NCBI RefSeq assembly: GCF_001720465.1
Contig: NZ_CP017113.1
Location: forward strand, 2,728,001-2,792,000
Length of the DNA: 64,000 nt
From: Porphyrobacter sp. LM 6
GTDB lineage: Bacteria; Pseudomonadota; Alphaproteobacteria; Sphingomonadales; Sphingomonadaceae
Direction: 5' to 3'
The notes under the pieces were generated by a model, which did not search any database, was not told the DNA's origin, and worked only from the letters and a program-made list of their open reading frames with translations. A program made the translations under genes and the position numbers. Positions 8,655 through 20,213 of this stretch are shown one piece after another; the stretch's first letter is position 1; each line of letters opens with the position of its first letter.

Positions 8655-8701
8655 GGGGAAAGGCTATGCCTGACACCACAATGCGTCAAATTGTTTTGAC
8701 A
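8655..8701 (-). promoter_or_regulatory. bchG promoter with PpsR-type operator overlapping the -35
   Basis: Read on the minus strand: TTGACG (8689-8684), 17-base spacer, TAGCCT (8666-8661), then only six bases to the bchG ATG. A dyad of the TGT-N12-ACA type known for CrtJ/PpsR, here TGTCAAAACAATTTGACG (8701-8684, one mismatch), covers the -35; its core is GTCAAA-ttgt-TTTGAC. Binding by the PpsR encoded next door would block RNA polymerase. Nearly the same dyad lies upstream of pucBA. Confidence 0.7.
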
Positions 8702-8720
8702 CCGTATTTCTGTGGATTGC

Positions 8721-8743
8721 CGATTTTGGTACGAAAAATCGTA
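8721..8743. promoter_or_regulatory. AT-rich nested inverted repeat upstream of the bchG promoter
   Basis: CGATTTT (8721-8727) is the exact reverse complement of AAAATCG (8735-8741), and nested with it TACGA (8730-8734) pairs with TCGTA (8739-8743). It sits ~35-55 bp upstream of the bchG -35 in otherwise GC-rich DNA, a usual place for an activator or second repressor site. The binding protein is unknown. Confidence 0.4.
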
Positions 8744-8824
8744 AATGCCGATCCCGGATGTCCATTTTGGACCAGCGCATTCGGTTGACAGTAGGGAAAT
8801 GGGCTATTTCAGCGCGATTTCGCC

Positions 8825-8866
8825 CAGACCCACCTTAGACCCCGGTTAGACCCCTGCTAGACCCCC
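8825..8866 (-). repeat. 11-bp-phased TAGACCCC (GGGGTCTA) repeat array, copy A
   Basis: TAGACCCC begins at 8836, 8847 and 8858, exactly 11 bp apart, with a degenerate fourth unit CAGACCCA in phase at 8825. On the minus strand this reads GGGGTCTA. It lies between the bchG promoter and the 3' end of ppsR. The same array occurs twice more, at 27171-27200 and 41194-41223. No parS-like palindrome accompanies this copy. The rest of the 302-base gap 8655-8956 holds the bchG promoter and dyads; I see no gene. Confidence 0.8.
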
Positions 8867-8956
8867 TCCAGGCTGGCCCAGACCCTGTGTTGAAGGGCGT
8901 TTTGGGGTATTTGGCACCCGGAGCTGGCATGCGCCGGATTGCCCTACACGTGCGGC

Positions 8957-10378
8957 TTATTCGTCCTCGCCGGAGAGGTTGCCCAGCCCGTAGCGGTGGA
9001 GCTTGGAATAGAGGCTCTGGCGCGAAAGGCCGAGGATCTCGGCGGCCGAAGCGCGATTGTCCGAAGTGTAGTTGAGCGCCGCCTCGATGCACAATCTCTC
9101 AATCAGATCAGTGCTTTCGCGTACAATGTCCTTGAGCGACATACGCCCGACGAGATCGGTCAACTGCTCGACCGAGCGCGGCATATCCTGCGATCCGGGC
9201 GGCAGATCACGCAGGCGGCGGCCGATCGGCCGGATCACGAAGGCGTAATAGGCATCTTCGCCCGAGGTTCTTACCGCTGACAATTCAATCGGTTCGCCGT
9301 CAACATCATGGCCCACGCGCAGCACCGTGGCGACATTGCGCGCCGCGCCGTGCTGATCGATCTGGCCCTCGATCAGATCGAGGTCGATACCCGGCCGGCC
9401 GAGCGATTCCGACAGGTGCCGTCCGCGCAGTTGATCAACGCTAGCAGCTTGAAGAAGCTCAACAAATGCGGCGTTGGCGGTGACAATTTCGAGGTCGCTA
9501 TTGGCCACCACGAAGGCATCGGGCATCACGTCGACCAGCTCGAGCACCGGCGAATAATCCGTTGCTGGCCGGTCACTCGCCGGAACCAGCCGGACGAGCA
9601 GGAACTGCCCGCGATCCTGCGAGAAGCCGACCACCGATGCCATCACCTCGCGCGTCGCCTTGGCGATCCGCACGCGAACCGGGCTGACCGTATCGGATAC
9701 GAGCGCCGCACCGATCAGCGACTGCATCGCATCATGCGAGTTCTTATCGATGAAAGTCAGTAGCTTCTTGCCCGGAAGACTGGCTGAGCGGGCACCCACC
9801 AGGACATGCGCGGCAGGGTTCGCCTCGCGGATGCGCAAGGTCCCTGCCTCGACGATCAGCACCGGCTCGGTCGACCGTTCGAACAGCATCCGGTAACGCG
9901 CCTCAAGCTGGCGCATCTTGAGATAGTCGCGCTCAAGCGATTGCTGGACCTGGAGCAGGCGTTGCTGGAGCTTGCCAGCTTCGCGCAGATCGCGACCGAA
10001 AGCGATGCGATGCTCGCCCCCGTTAACGCTGAGTACGGCATAGCGGATCGGCACGTCGCCATCGCGCGAGGGGTGGTTGACCTGCCGCCAGTGCTGCACT
10101 TCACCGCGCCGGGCAGCGGCAAGCATCTCCATGATTTTCGGGCGACTTTCGTCGGTTACGGTCTCGATCCAATTGGTTCCGACCATCTCGGCAAAGGACG
10201 GAAATTCGCGCGGATCGAAGGCCGCATCGAGGATGGTTCCGGTATCGTCGAGCACCAGAGTGACATCGCCTGCCACCATCGCCAGCTTCATCGCGGCATC
10301 GGCATCGAGCGAATTGAACAGCTCCGCCGCCTTTCCGAACGGATGCTTGCCTTCGATGCTGTGTTTGCGCGTGAGCAT
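8957..10378 (-). CDS. ppsR: PpsR/CrtJ-type redox- and light-responsive repressor of photosynthesis genes
   Basis: 473 aa with the PpsR layout: N-terminal PAS-like domain (about 30-140), a coiled Q-linker (QQRLLQVQQSLERDYLKMRQLEARY), two more PAS domains (about 165-270 and 285-395), and a Fis-type C-terminal helix-turn-helix (ASAAEILGLSRQSLYSKLHRYGL). The family represses bch, crt and puc genes by binding TGT-N12-ACA dyads under oxygen. The only cysteine is Cys430 just before the HTH, matching the redox-sensitive HTH-side Cys of PpsR/CrtJ; the second, PAS-side Cys of Rhodobacter sphaeroides PpsR is absent. It lies 13 bases after ppaA in one operon. Confidence 0.95.
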   Translation of the reverse strand: MLTRKHSIEGKHPFGKAAELFNSLDADAAMKLAMVAGDVTLVLDDTGTILDAAFDPREFPSFAEMVGTNWIETVTDESRPKIMEMLAAARRGEVQHWRQVNHPSRDGDVPIRYAVLSVNGGEHRIAFGRDLREAGKLQQRLLQVQQSLERDYLKMRQLEARYRMLFERSTEPVLIVEAGTLRIREANPAAHVLVGARSASLPGKKLLTFIDKNSHDAMQSLIGAALVSDTVSPVRVRIAKATREVMASVVGFSQDRGQFLLVRLVPASDRPATDYSPVLELVDVMPDAFVVANSDLEIVTANAAFVELLQAASVDQLRGRHLSESLGRPGIDLDLIEGQIDQHGAARNVATVLRVGHDVDGEPIELSAVRTSGEDAYYAFVIRPIGRRLRDLPPGSQDMPRSVEQLTDLVGRMSLKDIVRESTDLIERLCIEAALNYTSDNRASAAEILGLSRQSLYSKLHRYGLGNLSGEDE

Positions 10379-10391
10379 GGGCTGGGTGGGC

Positions 10392-11288
10392 TTACCGCAG
10401 GTTCAGATCACGGGCTGCGGAAACCTTCACCATGGAGTTGGCCAGCTCCAGCGCGGCAAGCGCATCGGGCGCTGTGCCATCTGCCCCGACCTCGATTGCC
10501 ACACTCGGATTGTCGTTGATCATGCGTCCGCCAACAAGCACGAAAAGATTGGGGTTGGCCGACACATTGCGCATCGCCTTGATTAGGTTGCCGAGCGCGG
10601 CGCTAGGACAATCGCGGGCGAGGGTCAATCCGACCAGATCGAACCGTTCGCGCGTGAGTCGATCGAGCAATTCGCGCCGTTCGGGTTTGATCAGCACATC
10701 GCTTTTCCACCCGCCGCGGGAAAAGACCTCTTCGATCATGATTGCGCCGAATTGGTGGTTGTCACCCGGCATCGGCGAAAACAGCGCACTGCGCGGCGGA
10801 GCGTGGTTGTCATGATCTTCGGGCGCGCGCGCGGCAATGTCGCGCATCACTTCCTGAAGGCGCCACAAACCCATTGTAACATCGACGAAATCACATTCGT
10901 CGCGTTCCCACATCTCGCCCAGCTTGCGGGCCGCCGGGGCCAGCAGATCGATGCAGACCGTCTCGACGCTGACACCTCGCTCAAGGAAGGCGTCGATCTC
11001 CTCGATCAGTCCGGCTGCTTCGAGCTGTAGCGGGAGGCGAGCAAAGCGCGCGGCATCCTCAGGGTTGATGGCCTGGCTTCCGCGCACATAGGCACGCGCC
11101 TCGCCGCTGCTGTGGGCCATCAGCAAGCGGGGGATAATTTCAGTTTCGATGATCGTGTTGACCGAATCGGGATGATCAAGCGTCGGCCCAGTCCCCCGCC
11201 GTCGCACCCGGTCCAGCGGCGCGGAGATCACCTCGCGCCAGACCGCAGATCCGGCGCTGAACATGCTCGAAGCCCGTGACTCTCCCAT
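10392..11288 (-). CDS. ppaA: PpaA/AerR-type B12-binding photoresponsive antirepressor
   Basis: 298 aa. The C-terminal half is a cobalamin-binding Rossmann domain with the histidine motif GDNHQFG (candidate Co ligand His) and the SDVLIKPERRELLDRL / LVGLTLARDCPS strand-helix pattern. The N-terminal half is a helical B12-cap-like domain (LLAPAARKLGEMWERDECDFVDVTMGLW). In Rhodobacter AerR/PpaA uses B12 to sense light and antagonises CrtJ/PpsR. The start could be 11288 or the ATG at 11264. It is the promoter-proximal gene of ppaA-ppsR and divergent from bchF. Confidence 0.92.
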   Translation of the reverse strand: MGESRASSMFSAGSAVWREVISAPLDRVRRRGTGPTLDHPDSVNTIIETEIIPRLLMAHSSGEARAYVRGSQAINPEDAARFARLPLQLEAAGLIEEIDAFLERGVSVETVCIDLLAPAARKLGEMWERDECDFVDVTMGLWRLQEVMRDIAARAPEDHDNHAPPRSALFSPMPGDNHQFGAIMIEEVFSRGGWKSDVLIKPERRELLDRLTRERFDLVGLTLARDCPSAALGNLIKAMRNVSANPNLFVLVGGRMINDNPSVAIEVGADGTAPDALAALELANSMVKVSAARDLNLR

Positions 11289-11533
11289 TCGTCAGACCCT
11301 CCCAGGTCGTGCGGACGAACCTTCCGCAGGAGGTAGTGACCGCCCCAGAAAAGCGGCCTTGGCCCTGATCCCGAAAAGCCAGCGACTCAACCCTACGCCT
11401 TTTTCTGGCCGGGCGCAAACGTCGTCCCCGATTAGACCCAATGCGTCAATTTATATAAACGTCCAATTGAGTTGACACTTATGTTGGAACGGGCGTAGTC
11501 TCCGAGTCTGAGAGAAAAGGCTAACGCACTAAA
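11289..11533. promoter_or_regulatory. Divergent ppaA/bchF promoter region with two abutting PpsR-type dyads
   Basis: Two 18-bp dyads of the TGT-N12-ACA class adjoin: CGTCAATTTATATAAACG (11444-11461) and CGTCCAATTGAGTTGACA (11460-11477), each with one or two mismatches to the consensus. The second supplies the bchF -35, TTGACA (11472-11477), followed after 18 bases by TAGTCT (11496-11501) and 32 bases to the bchF ATG. CGTCAA of the first dyad reads TTGACG on the minus strand and could be a -35 for ppaA-ppsR, giving autoregulation. Cooperative PpsR binding across both is plausible. Confidence 0.65.
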
Positions 11534-13383
<1,850 letters not shown>

Positions 13384-13386
13384 GCG

Positions 13387-14958
13387 ATGCAGCTGGCGGT
13401 CTGGACCTATGAAGGCCCGCCCCATGTGGGGGCGATGCGGGTGGCGACCGCGATGGAGAAGCTCCACTACGTGCTCCATGCACCGCAGGGCGATACCTAC
13501 GCCGACCTGCTGTTCACCATGATTGAGCGGCGCGGCAAGCGCCCGCCGGTGACCTACACCACCTTCGAAGCGCGCGATCTGGGCAAGGACACCGCGCAGA
13601 TTTTCCAGGACGCCGCGCAAGAGGCTGTCTCCCGCTTCAATCCGCAGGCGATCATCGTCGGCGCATCGTGCACCGCCGAGCTGATCCAGGACGATCCGGC
13701 CGGGCTTGCCGAAGCGATGGGCCTGCCCATCCCTGCGATCCCGCTCGAACTGCCGAGCTACCAGCGCAAGGAAAACTGGGGTGCGGCTGAGACCTTCTAC
13801 CAGATCGTGCGCCACCTCGCGGACACCACGGTGACGCGCGAGCCGCGAGAAGGCCGTAAGGCGCGCGCGAACATCCTCGGCCCCACGGCGCTTGGCTTCC
13901 GCCACCGCGACGATCTGGTCGAGATCCGCAAGATCCTTGCCCTGCTGGATGTCGAGGTAAACCTCGTCGCCCCGCTGGGTGCCACCCCGGAGGACATCAA
14001 GAACATCGGCGCCGCCGATTTCAACATCGTCCTCTACCCTGAAATCGCAGATGAGGCCGCCCGCTGGCTTGAGCGCACTTTCGCTCAACCCTGTGTGCGG
14101 ACCATCCCTATCGGCGTGGGAGCAACCCGCTCTTTCATTGCCGACGTCGCCGAGCTGGCAGGTGCAGATCCCACGCCTGCCCTCGGCGACACCTCTTCCC
14201 GGCTCCCTTGGTGGAGCCGTTCGGTCGATTCGACCTACCTCACCTCCAAGCGCGTCTTCATCTTCGGCGATGCGACCCATGCCGTCGCCGCCGCTCGGAT
14301 CGCGCGCGAGGAGCTGGGCTTCGAGGTCTGCGGTCTGGGCTGCTACGCCCGCGAATTCGCCCGCGAAGTCCGCGCCGAAGCCGCCCGCTGCGGGATTGAG
14401 GCGCTGATCACCGACGATCACCTCGCGGTCGAAGACGCGATTGCCGCCGCCGCGCCCGAACTGGTGCTCGGCACGCAGATGGAACGCCACATCGCCAAGC
14501 GGCTGGGCATTCCCTGTGCGGTGATCTCTGCGCCGGTGCATGTGCAGGATTTCCCGGCGCGCCACAGCCCTCAGATGGGGTTCGAAGGTGCCAACGTGAT
14601 CTTCGACACCTGGGTCCATCCGCTGGTGATGGGGCTGGAAGAACACCTGCTGACCATGTTCCGCGAGGATTTCGAATTTTCCGACGAGGCGGGCGCTTCG
14701 CACCATGCTGCACACTCCCCGCGCAAACCAGCGGTGGATGCCGTCTCGGAAGCGCCGGTCGCGGACATTCCCGCCCCGTCGCTCACCGAAGAGCATGGCT
14801 CGCTCTGGACCGCCGAGGCCGAGCGCGAACTGAAGAAGATACCGTTCTTCGTGCGCGGCAAGGCGCGCCGCAACACCGAGAACTTCGCCGCATCCGAAGG
14901 CCGCCGCCAGATCGACCTCGAAACGCTCTACGACGCCAAGGCGCATTATGCACGGTAG
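13387..14958 (+). CDS. bchB: Light-independent protochlorophyllide reductase subunit B (BchB)
   Basis: 523 aa, full length. The unusual cluster ligand Asp36 ([13 protein letters not shown]) and Cys95 (VGASCTAEL) stand at the standard positions for DPOR subunit B. The C-terminal helical extension ([28 protein letters not shown]) that caps the substrate pocket is intact. It starts three bases after bchN, and its end overlaps the bchH start by 11 bases. Confidence 0.98.
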   Translation: MQLAVWTYEGPPHVGAMRVATAMEKLHYVLHAPQGDTYADLLFTMIERRGKRPPVTYTTFEARDLGKDTAQIFQDAAQEAVSRFNPQAIIVGASCTAELIQDDPAGLAEAMGLPIPAIPLELPSYQRKENWGAAETFYQIVRHLADTTVTREPREGRKARANILGPTALGFRHRDDLVEIRKILALLDVEVNLVAPLGATPEDIKNIGAADFNIVLYPEIADEAARWLERTFAQPCVRTIPIGVGATRSFIADVAELAGADPTPALGDTSSRLPWWSRSVDSTYLTSKRVFIFGDATHAVAAARIAREELGFEVCGLGCYAREFAREVRAEAARCGIEALITDDHLAVEDAIAAAAPELVLGTQMERHIAKRLGIPCAVISAPVHVQDFPARHSPQMGFEGANVIFDTWVHPLVMGLEEHLLTMFREDFEFSDEAGASHHAAHSPRKPAVDAVSEAPVADIPAPSLTEEHGSLWTAEAERELKKIPFFVRGKARRNTENFAASEGRRQIDLETLYDAKAHYAR

Positions 14959-17900
14959 CGTGCCCTCCCCGTCCTCGCTGGACCCGCGTGCACCCGTCCG
15001 GGTGGTGATCGTCACGCTCGACAATCACCTCAAGGGCGCAGTTGACCGGGCGCAGGAGGCGCTGGGCGCGCAGGCAATCGATCTCAGCCTTCATGCAGCC
15101 TCCGAATGGGGCAGCGACGCCGGCGAACTGGAAGCGGTCAAATCCGCCATCGCTTCGGCCGACATCGTCATCGCGACGATGCTTTTCCTCGATGATCACA
15201 TCCGCGCCATCCTGCCGGCACTCGAAGCGCGGCGCGAGGAATGCGACGCGATGGTGTGCCTGATGAGCGCGGGCGAAGTGGTCAAGCTGACCAAGATGGG
15301 CGGCTACCGCATGGATGCGCCCGCCAAGGGCCCGCTCGCCCTGCTGAAGAAGCTGCGCGGCAACGCGGGCAAGGCCGGCAAGCCGGGCGGCAATTCGGGC
15401 GCGGGGCAGATGAAGATGCTGCGCCGCCTGCCCAAGATCCTGCGCTTCATCCCGGGCACGGCGCAGGACGTGCGCGCCTATTTCCTGACCCTGCAATACT
15501 GGCTCGCTGGCTCTGACGAGAACGTCGTCGCAATGGTGCGCGCGCTGATCGATCGCTACGCAGCGGGCGAGCGGATGTATCGCCGCGGCATCACCAAGGC
15601 CGATGCGCCGCTCGAATATCCCGAAACCGGAGTCTATCACCCGGCCACCCAGCAACGCATCTCGGAAAGCCTGCGCCTGCTGCCCCGTGGCGAGGGCCGC
15701 GAGGGCGCTGTGGGCCTGATCCTGCTGCGCTCCTATCTGCTTGGCCGCGACAGCGCGCATTATGATGGCGCGATTGCCGCGTTCGAGGCGGCGGGGATGA
15801 AGGTGGTGCCCGTCTTTGCCAGCGGCCTTGATGCGCGCCCTGCCATCGAACAGTTCTTTATCGGCCCTGATGGCCGTCCCACGGTCGATGCGATCGTCAA
15901 CCTCACCGGCTTCTCGCTGGTCGGCGGTCCGGCCTATTCCGATGCGGCAGCCGCGCGCGAGACCCTGGCGGGGCTGGATCTGCCCTACCTGGCCGCCCAT
16001 GCGATCGAGTTCCAGACGATCGAGGAATGGGCGCACCGCCCGCAAGGCCTGCTGCCGCTTGAGTCCACCATGATGGTGGCACTGCCCGAGCTTGACGGCG
16101 CTGTCGTGCCGAGCGTGTTTGGCGGACGCGCGGGGCCGTCGGGCGAAGGTTGTTCGGGCTGCGAGCGCAAGTGCGCGCGCCCTGCCTCGCACAAGACCCG
16201 TCCGATGCAGGCCTGCCCCGAACGTGCCGAGGCGCTGGCCGCACGCACGCTCGGATTGATCCGCCTGCGCCGCGCCGAGCGCGCCCGCCGCAAGCTCGCC
16301 GTCGTGGTGTTCAATTTCCCGCCCAATGCTGGCGCGACCGGCACGGCTGCCTTCATGGCGGTGCATGAATCGCTCTACGCCACGCTCCAGCGTCTCAAGG
16401 CAGAGGGCTACAGCGTTGAAGTGCCCGAAAGCCTCGATGCCATGCGCGACGCGCTGCTCAAGGGCAATGCCGAGCGCTTTGGCAGCGACGCCAATGTCGC
16501 GCACCGCATCCCTGCCGACGAACACGTGCGGCGCGAACCCCACCTCGCCGAGATCGAGGCCGCCTGGGGCCCTGCTCCCGGCAAACAGCTTTCGGACGGC
16601 GGGCATATCCTCGTCCAGGGCGCTCAGTTCGGTAACGTCTTCGTCGGGGTGCAGCCGGGCTTCGGCTACGAAGGCGATCCGATGCGACTGCTGTTCGAGG
16701 GCACCTTCGCCCCGACCCACGCCTTCAGCGCCTTTTACCGCTATATCCGCGAGGATTTCGGCGCGCACGCGATCCTCCATTTCGGCACCCACGGCGCGCT
16801 TGAATTCATGCCCGGCAAGCAGGCGGGCATGTCGGGCCAATGCTGGCCGGACCGGTTGATCGGCAACACGCCCAATTTCTATCTCTATGCGGCCAACAAC
16901 CCATCCGAAGGGATGCTGGCCAAGCGCCGTTCGGGCGCGACGCTTATCAGCTATCTCACGCCGCCGCTGGCGCAGGCCGGGCTCTACAAGGGCCTGTCCG
17001 AGCTCAAGGCGAGTGTCGAGCGCTGGCGCGCCACCATCGACGATGCTGACCATGCGGAAGAACGCGCCGATCTCGCGCAGCTCATCGCCGACCAGTGCGA
17101 AGCGCTCGACATCACCTATACAGACATCGGCGAACTGCCCGCGCGGCTTTACGAGGTGGAACAGGCGCTGATCCCGCACGGGCTCCACGTCTTCGGCCGC
17201 AACCCCTCGGGCGCGGAAGCCGAGGATATGCTCGATGCGATGATGGAAGCGGGCGCGCTTGATGGCCCCACTCCTGATCGCGCCCGCCTAGCAGCGCTGC
17301 TCGATTCCTCGGATGAACTGGGCGCGCTGATCCATGCGCTCGACGGCGGCTATGTCGCGCCCGCGCCGGGCGGCGATGTGGTGGTCAATCCCGATGTGCT
17401 GCCCACCGGGCGGAACATCCACGGCTTCGATCCCTTCCTGCTGCCATCTGCCTTCGCCTGCCGGATGGGCAGCGAACAGGCCGAGCGGCTGATCGCTCGC
17501 CATGTCGATAGCGGCGAGCCCTTCCCCGAAAGCATCGCGATGGTGCTGTGGGGCACCGACAACATGAAGTCCGAAGGCGTCCAGATCGCGCAGGCGATGA
17601 CGCTGATGGGTGCACGGCCGCGGCGCGACACCTATGGCCGCCTCGCCGGCGCGGAACTGATCCCGCTCGAAGAGCTGGGCCGTCCGCGGATCGACGTGGT
17701 GGTGACCCTCTCGGGCATCTTCCGCGATCTTCTGCCGATGCAGACCCGCATGCTGGCCGAAGCCGCGCTGCTTGCCAGCCAGACCGACGAGCCGCTGGAG
17801 GCGAACTTCATCCGCAAGCACACGCTCGAGCATCAGGCGCGGCACGGCTGCGATCTCGAAACCGCTGCTCTGCGCGTCTTCTCGAATGCCGAAGGGGCAT

Positions 17901-18595
17901 ACGGCGCCAACGTAAACCAGATGATCGAGGGCGGCGTCTGGGCCGATCCCGATGAACTGGCCAACGCCTTCGAAAGCAACAAGGGCTTTGCTTACGGGGT
18001 CAGCGGCAAGCCGGTGCAGCAGCGCGAACTCCTCCAGAGCGCGCTCGGCACGGTCGATTTCACCTACCAGAACCTCGAAAGCATCGAGCTCGGCATCAAC
18101 GATGTCGACCAGTATGTCGATGGCCTCGGCGGCGTGACCCGCTCGGTGGCGCGGGCGAAGGGCGCGGAAACCCCGGTCTATATCCTCGACGCAACACGCG
18201 GCAGCACCAAGGTGCGCACGCTCGCGGAACAGATCGACCTCGAAGCACGCACCCGCACCTTGAACCCCAAGTGGTTCGAAGGCCTGCTCGAACATGGCTA
18301 CGAAGGCGTGCGCCAGATCGAGGGCCATGTGACCAGCACTTTGGGCTGGTCGGCCACCACCGGGCAGGTCGCCCCGTGGGTCTACCAGAAGATTTCCGAG
18401 ACCTTCGTGCTCGACGCCGACATGCGCCGGCGCCTCTCGGCGCTCAATCCGAAAAGCTCCGCGCGCGTTGCCGGACGCCTGCTCGAAGCCTGCGACCGCC
18501 ACCTGTGGGAGCCCGACGAAGCCACGCTCGCCGCACTGCGCGAAGCCAATGACGAGCTGGAGGACCGCCTCGAAGGCGTGTTCCCGGCCGAATGA
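14948..18595 (+). CDS. bchH: Magnesium chelatase large subunit (BchH)
   Basis: 1215 aa, normal for BchH, the porphyrin-binding subunit that inserts Mg2+ into protoporphyrin IX with BchI and BchD (not in the window). Landmarks are [15 protein letters not shown] near the N-terminus, the Cys-rich segment [19 protein letters not shown] around residue 400, the CobN/Mg-chelatase signature [21 protein letters not shown] near residue 610, and the C-terminal [21 protein letters not shown]. This first committed step of the Mg branch is co-transcribed with DPOR and methyltransferase genes. Confidence 0.98.
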   Translation: MHGSVPSPSSLDPRAPVRVVIVTLDNHLKGAVDRAQEALGAQAIDLSLHAASEWGSDAGELEAVKSAIASADIVIATMLFLDDHIRAILPALEARREECDAMVCLMSAGEVVKLTKMGGYRMDAPAKGPLALLKKLRGNAGKAGKPGGNSGAGQMKMLRRLPKILRFIPGTAQDVRAYFLTLQYWLAGSDENVVAMVRALIDRYAAGERMYRRGITKADAPLEYPETGVYHPATQQRISESLRLLPRGEGREGAVGLILLRSYLLGRDSAHYDGAIAAFEAAGMKVVPVFASGLDARPAIEQFFIGPDGRPTVDAIVNLTGFSLVGGPAYSDAAAARETLAGLDLPYLAAHAIEFQTIEEWAHRPQGLLPLESTMMVALPELDGAVVPSVFGGRAGPSGEGCSGCERKCARPASHKTRPMQACPERAEALAARTLGLIRLRRAERARRKLAVVVFNFPPNAGATGTAAFMAVHESLYATLQRLKAEGYSVEVPESLDAMRDALLKGNAERFGSDANVAHRIPADEHVRREPHLAEIEAAWGPAPGKQLSDGGHILVQGAQFGNVFVGVQPGFGYEGDPMRLLFEGTFAPTHAFSAFYRYIREDFGAHAILHFGTHGALEFMPGKQAGMSGQCWPDRLIGNTPNFYLYAANNPSEGMLAKRRSGATLISYLTPPLAQAGLYKGLSELKASVERWRATIDDADHAEERADLAQLIADQCEALDITYTDIGELPARLYEVEQALIPHGLHVFGRNPSGAEAEDMLDAMMEAGALDGPTPDRARLAALLDSSDELGALIHALDGGYVAPAPGGDVVVNPDVLPTGRNIHGFDPFLLPSAFACRMGSEQAERLIARHVDSGEPFPESIAMVLWGTDNMKSEGVQIAQAMTLMGARPRRDTYGRLAGAELIPLEELGRPRIDVVVTLSGIFRDLLPMQTRMLAEAALLASQTDEPLEANFIRKHTLEHQARHGCDLETAALRVFSNAEGAYGANVNQMIEGGVWADPDELANAFESNKGFAYGVSGKPVQQRELLQSALGTVDFTYQNLESIELGINDVDQYVDGLGGVTRSVARAKGAETPVYILDATRGSTKVRTLAEQIDLEARTRTLNPKWFEGLLEHGYEGVRQIEGHVTSTLGWSATTGQVAPWVYQKISETFVLDADMRRRLSALNPKSSARVAGRLLEACDRHLWEPDEATLAALREANDELEDRLEGVFPAE

Positions 18596-18606
18596 CCAAG
18601 GGATAG

Positions 18607-19508
<902 letters not shown>

Positions 19509-19509
<1 letters not shown>

Positions 19510-20213
19510 TGGCGACGCGGCTCCCTTCCGAATATGACGACCGGCGCGAGGCGCTGGCGACCTATTTCGACAGCACCGCGCGGCAGGCGTGGATTGATCT
19601 CACGTCCGATGCCAAGGTTAGCGGCATCCGTGCCACGGTGCGGGCCGGGCGCGAGGCGATGCGCGCGACCTTGCTCGATTGGCTGCCGCTGGATCTGCGC
19701 CGCACCCGCGTGCTTGATGCCGGATGCGGCACGGGCGCCTTTGCCATTGCCGCTGCATGCCGCGGCGCGGAAGTCACAGGGATCGATGTCGCCGCAGGCC
19801 TCGTCGATGTCGCGCGCGAGCGGACACCGTCCTTCATCGGTCACGGACGGATCCACTGGCGCAGCGGCGACATGCTCGATTCCGGGCTCGGTACCTTTGC
19901 CCACGTGGTCGCGATGGACTCGCTGATCCACTACCAGCCCGATGATCTGGTCGACGCGCTTTCGGTGCTGGCCGAGCGCACCACGAACTCGATCCTGTTC
20001 ACCTTCGCTCCGCGCACCACGCTGCTGGCGGCGATGCACAATATCGGCAAGGTCTTCCCCAAGTCCGACCGCAGCCCCGCGATCGTGCCGGTGGCCGAGG
20101 ACGATCTGCGCGCGCGGCTGTCGCGCCTGTCGGGCTGGAGCATCGGCCGGACCGAACGTATCGCCTCGGGCTTCTACACCTCGCAGGCACTTGAATTGGT
20201 GAGACACGGATGA
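19509..20213 (+). CDS. bchM: Mg-protoporphyrin IX O-methyltransferase (BchM)
   Basis: 234 aa SAM-dependent methyltransferase that makes Mg-protoporphyrin IX monomethyl ester, the substrate of AcsF. The start at 19509 overlaps the bchL TGA; an in-frame upstream ATG at 19434 lies inside bchL and is unlikely. SAM motif I is LDAGCGTGAFAIAA, and the DSLIHYQPDDLVDAL segment is typical. Its end overlaps lhaA by ATGA. Confidence 0.95.

Noticed and set aside
8785..8790. Plus-strand TTGACA suggesting a promoter or small RNA between bchG and ppsR
   Set aside because: No convincing -10 at 16-18 bp and no terminator-bounded transcript; downstream sequence is antisense to ppsR.
11432..11439. Single TTAGACCC in the ppaA/bchF control region
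   Set aside because: Only one unit, without 11-bp repetition, so not counted as a fourth array.
11263..11475. 70-aa plus-strand ORF in the ppaA/bchF gap
   Set aside because: It overlaps ppaA antisense and the operator dyads, with no ribosome site.
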